Source of the DNA: Bacteroidales bacterium
GTDB lineage: Bacteria > Bacteroidota > Bacteroidia > Bacteroidales > UBA7960
Direction: 5' to 3'
DNA length: 43,577 nt
Assembly (NCBI GenBank): GCA_003552075.1
Contig: PUOJ01000007.1
Span: forward strand, 1 to 43,577
In this document: piece after piece, positions 34,377 to 43,306 of the stretch
Numbering within the stretch: the first letter of the stretch is position 1
Layout of the letters: every line of letters starts with the position of its first letter
The notes under the pieces: generated by a model
Told to the model about the DNA's origin: nothing
Database searches by the model: none
The model's input: only the letters and a program-made list of their open reading frames with translations
Made by a program: the position numbers and the translations under genes

Positions 34377-34664
34377 ATGGCAAGTAAAAAAAACCTGAAA
34401 AAAGACATCAACTATTTGATAGATGAGGTGATTGGGACAAGTCTGATGCATCAGTCCTCCAAAGATGAGAAAATCCAGGCCCGGATGGACGAGCTGATCA
34501 AGGAAATGCTGGCATTCAGGGAAGAACTGGTCGAAAAAGTAAACCAGCCAGATGTAGATCCCCCAAAAGGCAAGAAACTAAAGGCCTATTACCGGGACCT
34601 ATACAGTGAGCTGCTGACCAAAGTGAATGACGCTTTTGAACAATTAAACAAACTGGTGGAATAA
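34377..34664 (+). CDS. Conserved-looking 95-aa helical protein of unknown function
   Basis: The track begins at 34203 in sequence that overlaps the FKBP gene. The ATG at 34377, 37 bp after that gene, gives a plausible start (MASKKNLKKDINYLIDEVIG). The protein is soluble, highly charged and almost all helical with heptad-like spacing in KIQARMDELIKEMLAFREELVEK. No known motif was recognised. It is likely co-transcribed with the FKBP gene and ends just before a strong terminator. Confidence 0.72.
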   Translation: MASKKNLKKDINYLIDEVIGTSLMHQSSKDEKIQARMDELIKEMLAFREELVEKVNQPDVDPPKGKKLKAYYRDLYSELLTKVNDAFEQLNKLVE

Positions 34665-34687
34665 AACCACCCTGATCAACGTTATAA

Positions 34688-34709
34688 AGGCGCAACAGCG
34701 CCTTTTTTT
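34688..34709 (+). terminator. Rho-independent terminator
   Basis: A perfect 6-bp stem AGGCGC / GCGCCT with an AACA loop is followed by seven T residues, 23 bp after the 95-aa gene. Confidence 0.85.
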
Positions 34710-34751
34710 ATTTCGGGCAATCCCTATGTATCATCCCCCATAATAACGATC

Positions 34752-35552
34752 ATGAGAAACAGAACACCTGGCCATTCGAGCAAACCGAAAAAAAACACCA
34801 GACCCATCAGGCAACCGAAAAAGGGTGGTGCCGAACAGGATGAACGCATGCGGCTCAATAAATTCATCGCGAACGCAGGTGTTTGTTCCCGGCGGGAGGC
34901 CGATGAACTGATCAGCAAAGGTGAAATCAAAGTGAATGGTGAAGTGGTGACCGAACTGGGGACAAAAGTAAAATCGGATGACACCGTAAGCTATGGTGGG
35001 AAAAAGCTGACACACGAACAAAAGGTTTATGTTTTGCTCAACAAACCCAAAGACTACATCACCACGGCAGATGATCCGCAGCAACGCAAAACAGTGCTCG
35101 ACCTGCTTGGCAACCACTTCAAGGAGCGCCTTTACCCCGTGGGTCGACTTGACAGGAACACCACGGGGCTCCTCCTGCTTACCAATGATGGCGAACTCAC
35201 TAAAAAACTGAGTCATCCACGGTATGGGGTCAGGAAAATATACCACGTACACCTTGATCGCCCCCTGGCCAGGACCGATCTTGAAAATATTGCCAAAGGG
35301 GTGAGCATTGACGGGAAAATGCTTCGTCCCGATAACATCGATTACGCCAATCCGGACGACAAGCGAGAAGTAGGGATCGAGCTGCATTCAGGCCAGAACC
35401 GTGTGGTAAGAAGGATTTTTGAGCAATATGCCTATGGCGTGGTGAAACTCGACAGGGTGGTCTTTGCCGGTCTCACAAAAAAAGACCTGCCAAGGGGCAA
35501 ATGGCGCAGACTTTCACAGAAAGAGATCAATTACCTGAAAATGATTTCCTGA
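34752..35552 (+). CDS. 23S rRNA pseudouridine synthase, RsuA/RluB/RluF family
   Basis: This 266-aa protein has a basic N-terminal tail (about 30 residues), an S4 RNA-binding domain (MRLNKFIANAGVCSRREADELI) and a catalytic domain with YPVGRLDRNTTGLLLLTND, where the Asp of GRLD is the nucleophile. HSGQNRVVRRIFEQYAYGVVKLDR is the family C-terminal signature. It most likely modifies 23S rRNA (RluB type), but RluF-like or RsuA-like specificity cannot be excluded. It lies 8 bp before the AsmA-like gene. Confidence 0.93.
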   Translation: MRNRTPGHSSKPKKNTRPIRQPKKGGAEQDERMRLNKFIANAGVCSRREADELISKGEIKVNGEVVTELGTKVKSDDTVSYGGKKLTHEQKVYVLLNKPKDYITTADDPQQRKTVLDLLGNHFKERLYPVGRLDRNTTGLLLLTNDGELTKKLSHPRYGVRKIYHVHLDRPLARTDLENIAKGVSIDGKMLRPDNIDYANPDDKREVGIELHSGQNRVVRRIFEQYAYGVVKLDRVVFAGLTKKDLPRGKWRRLSQKEINYLKMIS

Positions 35553-35560
35553 ACAACACA

Positions 35561-38152
35561 ATGAAAATCCCTAAACCCCAATTCATCAAAAGCATCTTGC
35601 TTAAGATAAAATCCTTTTTGCTGGGGGTTGGCCTTTTTCTCTTCGCTGCCCTGGCCACTTTTTCCGTGATGCTTTCCACGGATGAAGATAAAATAAAGGG
35701 CATGCTGATCGCAGAAATGAACCGGAGAATGAATGCTGAAATTTCGGCAGGTGATCTTCATTTCAGCGTGATAAGAACTTTCCCGATGGCCACATTCCGT
35801 TTTGAAGATGTGCTTGTCATGGAGCCATCCTATTGGGCAAAACCAGACACCTTGACTTACGCTTCATCGATCGCCCTGAGCTTTAATATGCTTGATTTTT
35901 TCAAAGGTGAATATAAAATAAGGCGGCTCACCGTGGCAGATGGCATGGCCTTTCCGAAAACTGACGAAGATGGAGTGGCAAACTACCACCTTTGGCAGAA
36001 CGGCGCAGATGACTACCACGCAGACATCCATTTTGACATCCAGCGCATCGACCTGGAAAACATACGCGCAACATACCAGCACAAATCAACGCATCAATTG
36101 CTGGATATAACGGTACAAGATATGCGCTTCTTCACCAATCCAGCTTACCATCATCTGCAGTTCACTGCCGACGGGTCTTTTACTGTCCATAGAATCCGGA
36201 CAAACGACCATTGGCTTCCTGAAAACATAGCCATTGAAACGAAACTGGAAGCATCCATCGGAGCAAAAAGCGATCTGAGCATAGCCGAAAGCCAAATAGT
36301 TATTTTAGGCCATCACCTGCAGATGAATGGAAACATGCAAATAGACCGTGGCGAGGTTATGGCTGACCTGCAAGTCAGCGCCAGTGATCTGCAAATAGAA
36401 TCGCTGCTTGCGGATTTGCCCGTAAGCTGGAAAGCACAACTTAAAACTTATGAACCCGCGGGTCGGCTTCATGCCGAATTACACATCAAGGGGCTGCTGT
36501 CAGACCTGTCAGGCCCTGAGCTTAGTGCCAGTTATCGCATTAGCCAGGGAAGTATAAGCCTGCCAGCAAAACATGTAACCGCTGATATTTCTGAGTTGGA
36601 GGGCAGCTTTATCAAAGACGCTCATCGCCCTTTTTCAAAGGCAAAAATTGATGTCCGCCAGTTCAAAGCAACTTCAGCAGATGCTGACCTGGAAGGGAGT
36701 CTCAGCCTCAGCAAACTGAAGAGTCCAGAGATCTCTTTTGAACTCCTGGCGCAGGTATCTCCAAAAAAACTGGTGAGTTTATTTCCACGCGAATCACTGA
36801 GTCAATCCTCAGGACAAGTTATGATGGACATCGCATTTACGGGGGCCATGAGCCACGGCGATCAATTTACGCGTGAAGACCTCCTTGCATCTCAGTTATC
36901 GGGCGAAATAACTCTAGAAGATGTCAGTTTCATTGTCAACGACAATCAACTGCTCCCCTACCACCAGATCCATGCAAGCCTGGTCTTTAAGGACAATAAC
37001 CTGCACATGAACAACCTGAGCGGCAAGGCCGGTTCAAGTGATTTTGCTGTTTCCGGAGTGATGCATAACGTACTGCCCTTTCTGTTCCTGGATGATGAAG
37101 AGGCCATGATACAAGCGCAACTGCACTCGAACCACATCAACATGGACGAGATCCTGCAACTGCAAACCCATGAATCGGATACCACTTATCGCTTGCGTGT
37201 GCCATCCCGCATAAGGCTCGGGATGCAGGCCGCAGTTGGAGATTTTACTTTCCGAGAGTTCCGTGCAGGCAACCTGCAAGGCCAGGCGAGGATATCGGAC
37301 GGGCAGTTTTTTGCTGACCATCTCGAACTTGAAGCCATGGGTGGCAAAGTGTTGTTGGAAGGCTTGATTGACGCAAGGCCGGATGATCGTATACACATAA
37401 GCTGCCAGGCAGACCTGGTGGACGTAGACATTCACCAACTGTTTTTTCAAACAGGCAATTTTGGCCAACAAGGCATCCGTCATGACCATATTTATGGACG
37501 GATGACTGCCGGCCTGCATTTTTCCTCCACGTGGAGCCCGGAGCTGGACATTGACTGGAAAAGCATGCAAACCAACGCCAAACTAACCATTGAAGACGGT
37601 AGGCTGATCGATTACAAGCCCCTTATCGCGCTGGGAAGGTATATTCGCACCAGCGATCTGTCCAATGTAAGCTTTTCGACCCTGGAGAATGAAATACACA
37701 TACAAAACCGGGTGATTACCATCCCCAGTATGGAGATTTCCAGTAGTGCACTGGACCTGCAACTTTCAGGAAAGCATACCTTTGACAATGAAATTGATTA
37801 CCGGCTGCAGGTACTCCTGTCGGATATCCTCGCCAGGGAGCACCGTGAACGTCGCAACCCGCAGGAGCAATACGGGGATATTATTGACGATGGACTGCAT
37901 ACCACACTTTTTTTACAGCTCTCCGGCGACTTTGACAACCCAAGGTTCAGATACGATCACCGGGGTGCCAGGGAACAATTAAAGGACAACCTTCGTGCAG
38001 AAAGAGAAAACCTAAGGCAAATCCTACGTGAAGAGTTCCGTTTTTTGTCTCGTGATGCGCAGGAAGACACAGATGAACAAAAAAAGACAAATGATCGCCT
38101 GCAAAAACGAGAAGCCGGTGGTTTTATCATTGAATGGGAAGAGCTCGAATAG
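35561..38152 (+). CDS. AsmA-like envelope protein
   Basis: From the ATG at 35561 this is an 863-aa protein with one N-terminal membrane helix (about 17-37, FLLGVGLFLFAALATFSVML) and a very long periplasmic part built of repetitive amphipathic beta-strands, the AsmA plan. The N-terminal AsmA segment is RMNAEISAGDLHFSVIRTFP, and the family's C-terminal domain includes ARISDGQFFADHLELEAMGG and the 'DGRLIDYKPLI' segment. AsmA-like proteins are bridge-type lipid carriers between the membranes in proteobacteria; the same role here is inference. The C-terminus is a charged coiled coil. The track start at 35501 overlaps the synthase gene. Confidence 0.85.
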   Translation: MKIPKPQFIKSILLKIKSFLLGVGLFLFAALATFSVMLSTDEDKIKGMLIAEMNRRMNAEISAGDLHFSVIRTFPMATFRFEDVLVMEPSYWAKPDTLTYASSIALSFNMLDFFKGEYKIRRLTVADGMAFPKTDEDGVANYHLWQNGADDYHADIHFDIQRIDLENIRATYQHKSTHQLLDITVQDMRFFTNPAYHHLQFTADGSFTVHRIRTNDHWLPENIAIETKLEASIGAKSDLSIAESQIVILGHHLQMNGNMQIDRGEVMADLQVSASDLQIESLLADLPVSWKAQLKTYEPAGRLHAELHIKGLLSDLSGPELSASYRISQGSISLPAKHVTADISELEGSFIKDAHRPFSKAKIDVRQFKATSADADLEGSLSLSKLKSPEISFELLAQVSPKKLVSLFPRESLSQSSGQVMMDIAFTGAMSHGDQFTREDLLASQLSGEITLEDVSFIVNDNQLLPYHQIHASLVFKDNNLHMNNLSGKAGSSDFAVSGVMHNVLPFLFLDDEEAMIQAQLHSNHINMDEILQLQTHESDTTYRLRVPSRIRLGMQAAVGDFTFREFRAGNLQGQARISDGQFFADHLELEAMGGKVLLEGLIDARPDDRIHISCQADLVDVDIHQLFFQTGNFGQQGIRHDHIYGRMTAGLHFSSTWSPELDIDWKSMQTNAKLTIEDGRLIDYKPLIALGRYIRTSDLSNVSFSTLENEIHIQNRVITIPSMEISSSALDLQLSGKHTFDNEIDYRLQVLLSDILAREHRERRNPQEQYGDIIDDGLHTTLFLQLSGDFDNPRFRYDHRGAREQLKDNLRAERENLRQILREEFRFLSRDAQEDTDEQKKTNDRLQKREAGGFIIEWEELE

Positions 38153-38190
38153 CCCCCACCCGCTTCTATGCAACAGCTAAACAACTAAGG

Positions 38191-39138
38191 ATGATCACTT
38201 TCCCTCATGGAAAAATCAACCTGGGCCTTCATCTCACCGGCATCTGGAAATCCGGTGATGCCAGCACACCTGGTACGGACTCAAGAAATACAGCAGAAAG
38301 GCTCAATGATAAGAAAATAGCTGCAAGCGCAGCCTTGCCCGCATATTATGACGGATATCACACCATTGAAAGCTTGCTTGTTGCGATTGACTTATGTGAC
38401 ATCCTGGAAGTGACCGAATCAGGTGATGACCACACCCGGATATCCATCAGCGGATTGCCCATTGAAGGAGATGCTTCTCAGAACCTTTGTATGAAAGCCT
38501 ACCATGTGCTTGCAGCAGAAATTGGCGGACTTCCCCCGGTATCCATATACCTGCATAAAAACATCCCGCCGGGAGCAGGTCTTGGCGGTGGAAGTGCCGA
38601 TGCGGCATTCATGTTGCGACTGCTCAACAACTATTTTAAGCTGAACCTGGGACATGCCCGTCTTTGTCGCCTGGCAGTCAGCCTGGGTAGTGACTGCCCA
38701 TTCTTCCTGCATGATGAGCCCATGCTTGCCACAGGTATAGGACATATACTAGAGCGAACGGCACTTGATCAACTGCAGGGCAAACACCTGGTCATCGTAG
38801 TTCCACCCATACATATCAGCACAGCCTGGGCATATCAGCAAGCAAAGGTCGATCCATGCGCAGCCAGCGCACATGGATCAATTCAAAGCATTTGCCAGCA
38901 AGACATCACCAGATGGCAAGGCCAGCTTCAAAACGATTTTGAAACCATTGTCAGCATGCATTATCCGATGCTAAAACAAATTAAGAAGACCTTGCAAGAT
39001 ACAGGGGCAAAATATGCTTCTCTTACAGGGACAGGATCAGGGGTCTATGGCATATTCCACATCCGCCCTTCTATTCAAAAGATGCAGCAACTCTTTCCCG
39101 GGTGTCATGTTTATCTGGCACAACCCGCCGTTTGTTAA
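38191..39138 (+). CDS. ispE: 4-diphosphocytidyl-2-C-methyl-D-erythritol kinase IspE, with loop insertion
   Basis: IspE is a GHMP kinase of the MEP isoprenoid pathway, phosphorylating the 2-hydroxyl of CDP-methylerythritol. From the ATG at 38191 it has 315 aa. Signatures are FPHGKINLGLHL, DGYHTIESLL, the ATP loop PPGAGLGGGSADAA and LGSDCPFFL, and the closing SLTGTGSGVYGIF. Between KINLGLHLTG and DGYH, where about 3 residues are normal, there are 36 (residues 18-53), rich in Ser, Thr, Ala and charged residues. The reading frame is intact. The pathway feeds undecaprenyl phosphate, the lipid carrier used by MraY and MurG. Confidence 0.94.
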   Translation: MITFPHGKINLGLHLTGIWKSGDASTPGTDSRNTAERLNDKKIAASAALPAYYDGYHTIESLLVAIDLCDILEVTESGDDHTRISISGLPIEGDASQNLCMKAYHVLAAEIGGLPPVSIYLHKNIPPGAGLGGGSADAAFMLRLLNNYFKLNLGHARLCRLAVSLGSDCPFFLHDEPMLATGIGHILERTALDQLQGKHLVIVVPPIHISTAWAYQQAKVDPCAASAHGSIQSICQQDITRWQGQLQNDFETIVSMHYPMLKQIKKTLQDTGAKYASLTGTGSGVYGIFHIRPSIQKMQQLFPGCHVYLAQPAVC

Positions 39139-39145
39139 AAATCAT

Positions 39146-39153
39146 TATTTTTG
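39146..39153 (+). promoter_or_regulatory. Candidate -7 element (TATTTTTG) for the S9 peptidase gene
   Basis: A perfect TAnnTTTG match followed by TG, 49 bp before the chosen ATG at 39203. A TTTG occurs only 11 bp upstream, so the -33 element is unclear. Confidence 0.4.
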
Positions 39154-39202
39154 TGGCCATCTGATCTTAAAAACGTTGAATTACAAACCAAAACCCAAAA
39201 CC

Positions 39203-41230
39203 ATGCGAAAAATTACCTTGTTAATCATCATGCTCTGGTTGTTTGTACCGATGGCAAAAGCCGATGACGTGCTGACCACGCACAATATGTTTGATCTCAA
39301 ATCGGTAGTGGAAGTCGCCATGTCTCCCGACCAGGATTACATCGCTTTCACTGTGAATGTGCCGAGGCCATTCACACATGCTGCAGGCCGGGACTATCGT
39401 GAACTTTATGTCTATGACATAGAAAACGACGAGGTCCTGCCTTTCATGACAGGCAAGCGGCAGGTATTTAACATTGGCTGGACGCCCGACGGCAGTGCCG
39501 TAACCTTCCGGGCCAACCTGCCGGAGAACCCCTATGTACAAGTCTATGCCATGAGCTTGCGCGGTGGTGAGCCCTATTCGCTCACCGAGCATACCTCCTC
39601 GGTAATGAGTTATTCCTTCATGGATGATGAAACGCTGGCCATCGTAGCTACCGGTGACCAGGACCCCATGCGCGACGAATTCCGTGACAAAGGGGTTGAA
39701 ATTGAAGTGTATGAAGAAGAGTGGGTGCATCGCAACCTGTATGTATATGACATCCACACCCATGATACCCGCCAGGTTACGGAAGACATGACCGTGTTTG
39801 ATTTCGTGCTGAGTCCCGATAGCCGGTATGCAGCTGCTGCCATTGCCCCGCGCAACCTTGTGGATGACAGCTATATGTTCAAACGCATCCACCTGGTGGA
39901 CCTGGAAACCGGCGAGGTAGAAATGATCATGGAAAACCCAGGCAAACTTGCCAACATGGAGTTCAGCCCGGATGGTACCAAATTGGCATTTCGCGGAGCC
40001 AGCAAACTGGAGGACTCGGTAGAAGGCAGTCTGTTTGTGATGGATGTCGACACGGACAAAAGCTTTGAAGAACTCAGAAATTATGTGGAAGGTATGGAGC
40101 TGAGCGTGATTGACTTTGCCTGGAAAGACAACAACACCCTCCTGTATGCGGCAGAAGAACGGAATGACATTGTACTAAGTGAACAAGGCATCGACGAGGA
40201 AGAGCGAACCATCCTCATAGATCCCGAAACCATCGTATTCGGAAGGTTTCAATACCTGGACGGCATGGTCACCATGGCTGCCAATACCTGGCAACACCCC
40301 AATGAATTGTTTACTTTCAACCTTGAAGATCAAATCCTGACGCGCCATACGAACCATAACAAGTGGCTTGAAGACATTCGCCTGGCGGAGCAAAAAACGA
40401 TTACCTATGATGCACGTGACGGAATGGATATCGACGGTGTGCTTCTTTACCCGGTTGATTATGACGAAAATGAAACCTATCCAATGATCGTTTACATCCA
40501 CGGAGGTCCTGAAGCTGCAGTGCAGAACGGCTGGGTAACCTCTTACGGCACCTGGGGGCAGGTAGCTGCCGCGCGCAATTATTTTGTGTTTATGCCAAAC
40601 TATCGCGCAAGCTCCGGGCGAGGCGTGGATTTCACGATGGCCGGTTATGGCGACCTGGTAGGTGTGGAATACGATGATGTGATCGACGGCATAGACCACC
40701 TCATTGACATCGGCTACGTGGATATCGACCGTGTAGGCATTGGTGGTGGCTCCTATGGGGGCTATTTTGCTGCATGGTCTGCTACCAGGCATACGGACCG
40801 CTTTGCTGCGTCCGTGATGTTCGTCGGCATCTCCAACCAGGTATCCAAAAGAAACACCACCGACATTCCTTACGAGGATTATTACGTACACTGGGGTTAC
40901 TGGACCCATGAAGACTGGCAGGATGTGTACAGCCGCAGCCCGGTAAAATATGCGAACCAGAGCCTCACCCCCACCCTCATCCTTCATGGCGATGCCGACC
41001 CCCGCGTACATCCCTCGCAAGGGCTCGAAATGTATCGTGCACTCAAGCTGCATGGCAATGCGCCCGTCCGACTCATCTGGTACGAAAACGAAGGCCACGG
41101 CAATGCCCGGAATGTGCACCGCCTCGATTACATCGTCAGGACCATGGACTGGTTTGACCATTATCTGAGGCTGGATAAACCCCGTGACGAGAAGCCGGAG
41201 AAATATCCCGAATCCGTGTTGGGGTGGTAA
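39203..41230 (+). CDS. S9-family prolyl-oligopeptidase-like serine peptidase
   Basis: From the ATG at 39203 the protein has 675 aa. It has a signal peptide (MRKITLLIIM...FVPMAKA, cut near residue 20), an N-terminal seven-bladed beta-propeller, and a C-terminal alpha/beta hydrolase. The catalytic triad is visible: Ser517 in GGGSYGGYF, Asp599 in HGDADPRVHP and His632 in NEGHGNA. Such enzymes (DPP/acylaminoacyl-peptidase types) cleave short peptides, here in the periplasm. The track start at 39014 would overlap ispE and hide the signal. It precedes the AbgT-family transporter by 45 bp without a terminator, suggesting an operon for peptide use. Confidence 0.93.
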   Translation: MRKITLLIIMLWLFVPMAKADDVLTTHNMFDLKSVVEVAMSPDQDYIAFTVNVPRPFTHAAGRDYRELYVYDIENDEVLPFMTGKRQVFNIGWTPDGSAVTFRANLPENPYVQVYAMSLRGGEPYSLTEHTSSVMSYSFMDDETLAIVATGDQDPMRDEFRDKGVEIEVYEEEWVHRNLYVYDIHTHDTRQVTEDMTVFDFVLSPDSRYAAAAIAPRNLVDDSYMFKRIHLVDLETGEVEMIMENPGKLANMEFSPDGTKLAFRGASKLEDSVEGSLFVMDVDTDKSFEELRNYVEGMELSVIDFAWKDNNTLLYAAEERNDIVLSEQGIDEEERTILIDPETIVFGRFQYLDGMVTMAANTWQHPNELFTFNLEDQILTRHTNHNKWLEDIRLAEQKTITYDARDGMDIDGVLLYPVDYDENETYPMIVYIHGGPEAAVQNGWVTSYGTWGQVAAARNYFVFMPNYRASSGRGVDFTMAGYGDLVGVEYDDVIDGIDHLIDIGYVDIDRVGIGGGSYGGYFAAWSATRHTDRFAASVMFVGISNQVSKRNTTDIPYEDYYVHWGYWTHEDWQDVYSRSPVKYANQSLTPTLILHGDADPRVHPSQGLEMYRALKLHGNAPVRLIWYENEGHGNARNVHRLDYIVRTMDWFDHYLRLDKPRDEKPEKYPESVLGW

Positions 41231-41275
41231 CCCATGATTGTAAAGCAACTAATAACTTCTAAACGAACGATTTGA

Positions 41276-42817
41276 ATGGGACTGAACAAGTTTAAGAAGG
41301 GCACGAAGAAAGTTTTCAGAAAGTCACTGGACTGGATTGAGATCATTGGCAATCGCCTGCCGCACCCCGCCACCATATTTGCCATGCTGGCCGGTATTGT
41401 GCTGATCATTTCCGCCATCAGTTACTGGGCCAATGTGTCGGCCGTGCACCCGGTTGACGGTTCGGTGGTTACTGTCAACAACCTGCTCAGCGGAGACGGC
41501 ATCCGTTGGATTTACACCAACATACTGGATAACTTTCTGAGGTTTCCGCCGTTGGGTTATGTATTGGTCGTCATGGTTGGCATTGGCCTAGCCGAGGGCA
41601 CCGGCCTGTTTGCCATCATGATCCGTGCACTGGTACTGGGTGCACCACCCAAACTGATCACTGGCGCCGTAGTATTGGCCGGCATCATTTCCGGCCTTGC
41701 CGTAGAGGCAGGATATGTGATCCTGATACCGCTTGGCGCCATGATATTCCACGGCATCGGCCGGCATCCCATGGCAGGACTGGCCGCAGCCTTCTGCGGC
41801 GTAAGCGGCGGCTTTGGAGCCAACTTTTTCATTGGCTCCATCGACCCCATCCTGGCCGGGATATCCACCTCTGCCGCCCAGCTGATCGACCCGGAAATGG
41901 TGGTTAACCCTGCGGTGAACTACTACTTCATGATCATCTCCAGCTTTGTGGTGTTGTTCGTGGGCATCTGGGTGACCGAAAGGGTTGTGGAGCCCCGTCT
42001 GGGTAAGTATAATGGTCCCACGGAGCGGATTGCCATTGAACAACTTACCCCGAGGGAAAAGAAGGGACTTCGCTGGGCCGCCATTACCGCAATGGTTTTC
42101 CTGGCGCTACTGGCCTACACCGTCATTCCATCCGATGGCATATTCCGTGATCCGGAAACGGGATCTGTCCTCCATTCGCCTTTCTTTGAGGGCATCATCA
42201 TCGGCATCATGCTGTTCTTTTTCTTCCCGGCACTGGTTTATGGGATTGTCGTAGGCACCATTCGCAACGACAAGGACATGATGAAACACATCATCAAATC
42301 GATGAGCGGGATGGGAGGCTATATCGTGCTGGTGTTCTTTGCTGCACAGTTTGTCTATTTCTTCAATGAGTCCAACCTGGGCCTGATCATCGCCATCAGG
42401 GGAGCCGCCACCCTCAGTGAGGTGGGTTTCACCGGCCCTGTACTGATTGCTACATTTGTCTTATTATCCGCGTTTATCAACTTGTTTATGGGGAGCGCAT
42501 CGGCAAAGTGGGCAATTATTGCACCGGTCTTCATCCCCATGTTGATGCTTCTTGAAAATGGCTATCATCCGGGCATCACCCAGGCCGCATTCCGTATCGG
42601 TGACAGCCTTACCAACCTGGTGACCCCCATGATGAGCTATTTTGCACTGATTGTCACCTTTGCCCAAAAATATGACGAAAAGTATGGCATCGGCACCATC
42701 ATCGCCACCATGCTACCATACACCATCATCCTGGGCATCGTGTGGATTGCCACACTGATGCTTTGGGTATGGCTGGGCATTCCATTGGGACCAGACGGAC
42801 CCATTTACATTAATTAA
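41276..42817 (+). CDS. AbgT-family transporter
   Basis: This 513-aa membrane protein has about a dozen hydrophobic helices. AbgT-family features include the N-terminal LDWIEIIGNRLPHPATIFAM, GLAVEAGYVILIPLGAMIF, the hairpin-region GANFFIGSIDPILAGIST and the late segment FRIGDSLTNLVTPMMSYF. Family members import p-aminobenzoyl-glutamate (AbgT) or export sulfonamides (MtrF, YdaH). The substrate cannot be told from sequence. The upstream peptidase suggests import of small peptide-like products. A terminator follows 61 bp after the stop. Confidence 0.93.
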   Translation: MGLNKFKKGTKKVFRKSLDWIEIIGNRLPHPATIFAMLAGIVLIISAISYWANVSAVHPVDGSVVTVNNLLSGDGIRWIYTNILDNFLRFPPLGYVLVVMVGIGLAEGTGLFAIMIRALVLGAPPKLITGAVVLAGIISGLAVEAGYVILIPLGAMIFHGIGRHPMAGLAAAFCGVSGGFGANFFIGSIDPILAGISTSAAQLIDPEMVVNPAVNYYFMIISSFVVLFVGIWVTERVVEPRLGKYNGPTERIAIEQLTPREKKGLRWAAITAMVFLALLAYTVIPSDGIFRDPETGSVLHSPFFEGIIIGIMLFFFFPALVYGIVVGTIRNDKDMMKHIIKSMSGMGGYIVLVFFAAQFVYFFNESNLGLIIAIRGAATLSEVGFTGPVLIATFVLLSAFINLFMGSASAKWAIIAPVFIPMLMLLENGYHPGITQAAFRIGDSLTNLVTPMMSYFALIVTFAQKYDEKYGIGTIIATMLPYTIILGIVWIATLMLWVWLGIPLGPDGPIYIN

Positions 42818-42878
42818 TTAAATTGTTCAATAAACGCAATATTTTTTAAACAATCCGATCATTAATGTGGGCAAAAAA

Positions 42879-42909
42879 GGCTTGGCAGCATATGCCAAGC
42901 CTTTTTTTT
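42879..42909 (+). terminator. Rho-independent terminator after the AbgT gene
   Basis: A perfect 9-bp stem GGCTTGGCA / TGCCAAGCC with a 5-nt loop is followed by eight T residues. Confidence 0.92.
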
Positions 42910-42989
42910 ATACCAGGATCCTGATATGGTCAGTGAGGGGCATCTATTCTGCATGAATAACAAAGGCAAGATGTTAAGCATAAATTTCT

Positions 42990-42997
42990 TACTTTTG
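42990..42997 (+). promoter_or_regulatory. Candidate -7 element (TACTTTTG) for the DUF2007 gene
   Basis: A perfect TAnnTTTG match 9 bp before the first ATG (43007). This is so close that the transcript would be nearly leaderless, or the true start is the second ATG at 43025. Confidence 0.45.
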
Positions 42998-43006
42998 GAT
43001 TAGCAC

Positions 43007-43276
43007 ATGCAAAAAACCTCGACCATGACACAAATACACGATGATGTGCCGGTAACGGTTTTTTCTGGCATGCTTTGGGAGGCAGAGCTGGTGAAAGCCA
43101 TGTTGCTCGATGCAAAGATATACGCTTTTCTCTCAGACAAGATCTTTGGCGGCGTATTGCCACCCATCTATTCGGCCACTGACACCGGCCAGGTGAAAGT
43201 AAAGGTTTCCAGCAGGGATGTAGAGCAGGCCCAAGAAATTGTCGCCGAATTTGAAAAGAACAGGAAAGCAGAATAA
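43007..43276 (+). CDS. DUF2007-family protein
   Basis: This 89-aa protein matches DUF2007 (PF09413, putative signal-transducing/PII-like fold): VTVFSGMLWEAELVKAMLLDAKIYAFL, then a loop and the closing strand-helix VKVKVSSRDVEQAQEIVAEFEKN. The family resembles small ferredoxin-like regulatory domains; its function is unknown. A start at Met7 (43025) gives an 83-aa form and allows a short leader after the promoter-like box. The next gene starts 30 bp later. Confidence 0.85.
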   Translation: MQKTSTMTQIHDDVPVTVFSGMLWEAELVKAMLLDAKIYAFLSDKIFGGVLPPIYSATDTGQVKVKVSSRDVEQAQEIVAEFEKNRKAE

Positions 43277-43306
43277 CTAAAATACACCATAGAAGCAGGG
43301 CTAAAG

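Noticed and set aside
39014-39202. N-terminal extension of the S9 peptidase ORF
   Set aside because: Overlaps ispE and would bury the obvious signal peptide that starts at 39203.
40175-41248. Reverse ORF of 357 aa opposite the S9 peptidase
   Set aside because: Shadow of a gene with an intact catalytic triad and signal peptide; the reverse product is an unrecognisable sequence.
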